NCBI RefSeq assembly: GCF_910592395.1
Contig: NC_088323.1
Span: forward strand, 13,065,501 to 13,129,500
Direction of reading: 5' to 3'
Source: Lineus longissimus
Taxonomy: Eukaryota > Nemertea > Pilidiophora > Heteronemertea > Lineidae
Length of the DNA stretch: 64,000 nucleotides
Position numbers and translations under genes: made by a program. The notes under the pieces were generated by a model. That model did not search any database and was not told the origin of the DNA. It worked only from the letters and a program-made list of their open reading frames with translations. Below, in pieces: positions 59,621 through 64,000 of this stretch; the first letter of the stretch is position 1; each line of letters opens with the position of its first letter.

Positions 59621-60603
59621 GTTTCATATAAACAACGTGCCAGAGCCAAGAGCCATCTTGACTGACAGCATCGACTCACGGCCTAATTTAGGAGGATTAT
59701 CGGAGATTGCATGATATCTTTCTTCCGAATGCGCTGTTGCTATACACCTTTCCAGAAATGGGGCGCTGAGTGTCCGAAATAGTGATGTCATAAGGGGAAA
59801 ATAGGCCTTATGGTGGAGGGACAAAGGAGATAGTCACGGTTGACCAACACACTTGAATGCCTTTAATGACGGACAAGAGGGAAAAAGTTAGTTCCACAAG
59901 CCACCAATTTTTGGAAGCATGTATAGCTTGGTTAGCGTTCGTTATGCTCCTTGTAATAATCTCGATAATTATTGTATAGCACCATCAGGCTTTGGAAAGT
60001 TGAAGAAAGGGTTCACTACGTTATGCAAATAAAAGCAATCAGCGCTCGCACCCCATTTGTAATAAATTAAAACCACCAGTCTCACTTATCTCTTGCTTGT
60101 AGTTCCTGAGAACGACTGATGACGATGACTTTACAACCCATTGAGGAGTTCGGATCGTGCAGGCCGATCACCGTGGTTACTCGTCCCGAGGGAGAAACAG
60201 GGGAGTCCAGGCTAACGGCAACAATAAGTAACAGACAGGTCGCGTCATTGTTGAAAAAACCTGCTGCCTGCAAGAGCAGATTACGTTTTTTTTGCCTTTT
60301 GACCACCAGAGACTGGGGATTATGTATAATTATGGTATATCTTTCTTAGAGTACAGTTGGCCACCATAATAAAGTTTATCAAATAGATAGAAAATTGCGG
60401 TTTTTTGGCCTTGGCTTCGACCTCCCATGAAATATGTTTCGTTGGAGGCGGTTGCATGGTCTCTTAAACATGCTAAAACGAGTCAAATACTCCCCTCCCC
60501 CATCCCTTACGAGTCACCGTGTATGCAAATTCTGCCTAAAAACTGCGACTCGACGATGAACATGATAATGTTTACAGAGAATACGTGGCAGTATGTAAGG
60601 TGT
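59621..60603. other. stretch without recognisable gene
   Basis: No frame above 76 codons and no domain. Confidence 0.4.
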
Positions 60604-60655
60604 AATGTGACAATTTTGTAATACTGCTGGTAATTAGCATGGAGTTAATGCGACG
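60604..60655. repeat. direct repeat, left member (pairs with 61402-61453)
   Basis: The words tgacaattttgtaatactgc and tggtaattagcatggagtta recur with few changes at 61402-61453, 800 bp to the right in the same orientation. The pair brackets the tandem duplication and the inverted-repeat element between. Confidence 0.7.
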
Positions 60656-60715
60656 TACAACTGAAGGTTTTCGCGACATACAATTTTCGCAAATGCCGGG
60701 CGATGGACATTTTTT

Positions 60716-61004
60716 GCGGTAGAATATTTTCGAGAGTATAGTGATTTCTTTCCAATGAAATAAATGTTTTCTATTTTGTTAACCAAGAGCTTCTTATAGT
60801 GAATAGGTGCTGAAGTGCACGCGTCTACATAGTCAGAGTCTTTCAATTTTCACGGTAGAATATTTTCGCGAGTAGATATTTCTTTCTGATGAAATGAAAA
60901 TAAGATTGTCCATTTTAACCAAGAGCTCCTAATAACAAGAATTCATAAAGACTAGTCCTAATAGTGAATAGTGTACGCATCTATATAGTCAGAGTCTTTC
61001 AATT
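60716..61004. repeat. 137-150-bp tandem duplication
   Basis: Two adjacent diverged units starting cggtagaatattttcg at 60716 and 60853, each containing tgatttctttcc-like, ccaagagct(t/c)ct, agtgaatag and atagtcagagtctttcaatt blocks. Confidence 0.75.
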
Positions 61005-61072
61005 GAATGACTCTGATATGCATGTAGCATACTCAAATCCACTGTCAAAAGGTATGAACTTTTGGAGTAATA

Positions 61073-61400
61073 AAGCTGGCAGCACACCTGACTCCGACTC
61101 TGGCGTCCAGAGGAGTTCGACTATACTCCGCTCGCCGCCACTTGCCGCCACTTGCCGCCGGAGTTGGCGTCAAAAGTATTCCGGTGAGCGCACACCTTGC
61201 TGCTTCAGGCGTTGACTGGCGCTCACCGGAGTCCAAAATCAAACCAGCTTGATCTCTGGCGTCGAGTGGAGTTCGCCAGTGGCCAGTGGCATCCAGCGGC
61301 GTCAAGTCGTAGCACACCTGGGAGTTTAATGGCTTTCAGACACTGCCGGCCAAAAAACTCCACTTGACGCCGATGTTGGAGTCAGATGTGGTGCGAGCTT
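61073..61400. mobile_element. inverted-repeat MITE, about 328 bp
   Basis: The ends aagctggcagcacacctgac and gatgtggtgcgagctt are imperfect inverted repeats (both continue into gactcc / ggagtc). The interior is GC-rich and made of tggcgtc/gacgcca and ccgccact/agtggcg words in both orientations. No coding content. Confidence 0.65.
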
Positions 61401-61453
61401 AAGGTGACAGTTTTGTAATAATGCTGGTAATTGGCTTGGGAGTTAATGTACTC

Positions 61454-62214
61454 AGTATGCTGTTGTTATTGTGTGTTATATCGGGTAGTTTTCTAGAAGC
61501 TACACGAAGCCATTGATCAGAATCTATGATGCAACTCATATTTGGTAACGTTTTGTTTTTGTATTACGTAAGTTGGCGCGAGTTACGAGATCTTCATCAA
61601 ATATCCATGTACATGTTTTATCCACTGATAATTAATAATTGGTTCTCATGCAGTGCTCGCATTACGACTGCATCATCTATGACACGTACATTTAGTCAAC
61701 ATAATTCATTGTATGGCCTTCCTCGTCCAAACAGGGAGAGTAGACTTTAGTTTCACCTAAGACTGGTTGATTAATTACAAAAACAAATTTGGAAAAAGGG
61801 CCAGGTTGAACATGACGTCATGACCATTAGACAACTAGCGCATCCAACCCTTTCTTTATGGAAATATAACATATTTGAAGCGGATGGCGATAGCAATGCA
61901 AGGCAGCCCTACTCTACTAAGATTCAAACCTAACTGAAACAACACAATGTTTTCAAAAGATTGTCTTATTTATCGTGGCAATAGCTTTCATCACCATTCT
62001 TTGCAAATGGATTGCTATTGATATTTCTATTATCGCCTCGGAGGATCGAAATACTGAACTGCGGGCATTACGTGCCGAATCAAGGTTCCGATTCATCACC
62101 TATGAGCTCGTTCACAGAAACAGTTTGTCATGACCAGAACACGTACGCACGCCTGATCAAACCGTCAATGTGCAAGAACCTTTTTTTCAATTAATACTTT
62201 CATTACGTTTTTTT
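61454..62214. other. stretch without recognisable gene
   Basis: No supported gene or repeat. Confidence 0.4.
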
Positions 62215-62410
62215 TGCTCCTACCTTGCAGTTAAAATTCTTCAGGCCTGGCCAAATCGTCTTGTCATAAACAAAGCCCACTCGAACCTAGGTCTTTATTC
62301 CCACTGTTCTATTTTCTCAGCAACGGTTCACCGCAGAAAATCTTGATAACATCGACCCTCATGAACAGCTTTCATGGCGGTCGATAAGCCTAACCGGCAG
62401 GAGCAAGTAA
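62215..62410 (+). repeat. dispersed repeat family H, copy 3
   Basis: It contains ttgctcctaccttgcagtta, ttcaggcctggcc, aagcccactcgaacctaggt and gctttcatggcggtcgataa, parallel to copies at 50308 and 52970. It ends about 25 bp before the satellite array begins. Confidence 0.68.
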
Positions 62411-62435
62411 ACGCGATGTTTTTCTATCTATTTCA

Positions 62436-63539
62436 TAGACAATACCATTATCTACATAATGCCAGTCTCTGGTCTCCACAAATGGTTAATACAATGTTGC
62501 AAGTGTCCATTTAGTACCACACGATATAGACAATATCATTATCTACATAATGCCAGTCTCTGGTCTCCACAAATGGTTAATACAATGTTGCAAGTGTCCA
62601 TTTAGAACTGTTTACTCAGTCTGGAGGTACCACATGAAATAGACAATACCATTATCTACATAATGCCAGTCTCTGGTCTCCACAGATGGTTAATACAATG
62701 TTGCAAGTGTCCATTTAGAACTGTTTACTCAGTCTGGAGGTACCACATGAAATAGACAATACCATTATCTGCATAATGCCAGTCTCTGGTCTCCACAAAT
62801 GGTTAATACAATGTTGCAAGTGTCCATTTAGAACTGTTTACTCAGTCTGAAGGTACCACACGATATAGACAATATCATTATCTACATAATGCCAGTCTCT
62901 GGTCTCCACAAATGGTTAATACAATGTTGCAAGTGTCCATTTAGAACTGTTTACTCAGTCTGGAGGTACCACATGAAATAGACAATACCATTATCTACAT
63001 AATGCCAGTCTCTGGTCTCCACAAATGGTTAAAACAATGTTGCAAGTGTCCATTTAGAACTGTTTACTCAGTCTGGAGGTACCACACGATATAGACAATA
63101 CCATTATCTACATAATGCCAGTCTCTGGTCTCCACAAATGGTTAATACAATGTTGCAAGTGTCCATTTAGAACTGTTTACTCAGTCTGGAGGTACCACAT
63201 GAAATAGACAATACCATTATCTACATAATGCCAGTCTCTGGTCTCCACAAATGGTTAATACAATGTTGCAAGTGTCCATTTAGAACTGTTTACTCAGTCT
63301 GGAGGTACCACACGATATAGACAATACCATTATCTACATAATGCCAGTCTCTGGTCTCCACAAATGGTTAATACAATGTTGCAAGTGTCCATTTAGAACT
63401 GTTTACTCAGTCTGGAGGTACCACACGATATAGACAATACCATTTTCTACATAATGCCAGTCTCTGGTCTCCACAAATGGTTAAAACAATGTTGCAAGTG
63501 TCTATTTAGAACTGTTTACTCAGTCTGAAGGTACCACTC
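62436..63539. repeat. 113-bp satellite array, 10 units
   Basis: Units start at 62436, 62527, 62640, 62753, 62866, 62979, 63092, 63205, 63318 and 63431 (tagacaat as anchor). The spacing is 113 bp except for the first unit, which is 91 bp and lacks aactgtttactcagtctggag. Junction variants alternate between cgatatagac and tgaaatagac, hinting at a dimeric pattern. Units are over 95 percent alike, so the array is recently homogenised. Confidence 0.95.
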
Positions 63540-64000
63540 GAAAATATTTCGATCAAATTGAGTAAATATCATTGACATACTTAAGACTGATAAAAGCCTC
63601 TTGCTATTCGGATCGTGACATTTGAGGTCAAGAAAAATAACAAAGATAAACAGGGTGTATCAACAAATCCGAAATGGTTTTTGATCTAAATCATTGAGAC
63701 GATGAACAAGAGAGGTGATTATAAGGAATGGAGCTGGTTGTGGTTCGTTGGTATTCCGCATCACTGGGCAATTACAATTGGAGTGAGATGACCAAATATC
63801 CATCGTATTGCAGCTTACCGCAATAATAGGTTTAATCCCAAGAAATTTTAGGTCGTCGTTAAAATCATTGTTTGGATGGATTACATGTATTTTAAATTCT
63901 TGGCAGTCCAAGGAAGCATCCAAAAGAGTACCCCATCTTGGAGTTCAGCCAATAATCTGATTTTTTGTCAGACTAGAACTGTATAGCTGCAATCTGTGAG
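63540..64000. other. stretch without recognisable gene
   Basis: One minus-strand frame (63660-63923, 87 codons) has no recognised domain. It could belong to something cut off by the window edge. Confidence 0.35.

Noticed and set aside
62436-63539. CRISPR-like or LTR repeats
   Set aside because: Units of 113 bp abut without spacers; this is a satellite array.

Overview
The window looks like nuclear DNA of an invertebrate animal. It has one intron-containing gene with GT-AG splice sites, non-LTR retrotransposon remains, an intact Tc1-type transposon, many small inverted-repeat (MITE or foldback) elements, tandem satellites and very low coding density. There are no bacterial operons, ribosome binding sites or phage-like genes. 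The base composition, the frequent aggcctac-type words and the repeat style fit a marine invertebrate (echinoderm, hemichordate, amphioxus or mollusc), but I cannot fix the taxon from sequence alone.

The only host gene I can defend is on the + strand at about 38.56-42.58 kb. It is a three-coding-exon GT14 family beta-1,6-N-acetylglucosaminyltransferase (GCNT / core-2 or I-branching type). It predicts a 556-residue type II Golgi membrane protein. The reading frame joins cleanly across both introns, and the cysteine spacing, catalytic Glu and two basic donor-binding residues known from mouse C2GnT-I are all in place. Its upstream flank carries a 642-bp foldback element with a 6-bp target duplication. 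Intron 2 carries a tRNA-type SINE and a short tandem repeat. A Tigger-like MITE lies just downstream of the stop codon.

The rest is repeat landscape. From left to right: a 979-bp TA-flanked inverted-repeat element (2.4-3.4 kb); a degenerate 60-bp tandem array (5.5-6.2 kb); a complete Tc1-like transposon with an intact 366-aa DD34E transposase (7.35-8.99 kb); a decayed non-LTR retrotransposon on the minus strand (10.5-12.3 kb); a palindromic element (14.2-14.6 kb); a dispersed repeat split by a 372-bp MITE (15.0-15.7 kb); two 5'-truncated LINE 3' ends in tandem (17.4-19.2 kb); MITEs, including one with TTAGGG-like sequence inside (21.5 kb); an 851-bp element with a perfect 9-bp target duplication (23.2-24.0 kb); a tRNA-derived SINE (27.6-27.8 kb); several MITE families with two or more copies (30.5-36.9 kb).

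To the right of the gene: more MITEs; a nested pair of foldback elements with long arms and a 10-bp target duplication (53.2-54.4 kb); a second nested pair (54.7-55.4 kb); a long inverted repeat (56.7-57.4 kb); a 49-bp minisatellite of 37 units with a 7-unit higher-order pattern (57.6-59.4 kb); and a 113-bp satellite of 10 units (62.4-63.5 kb).

I do not see a novel multi-gene system. The notable content is the density and nesting of non-autonomous inverted-repeat elements with readable target duplications and the occupied/empty-site pairs they provide, plus the well-preserved glycosyltransferase.
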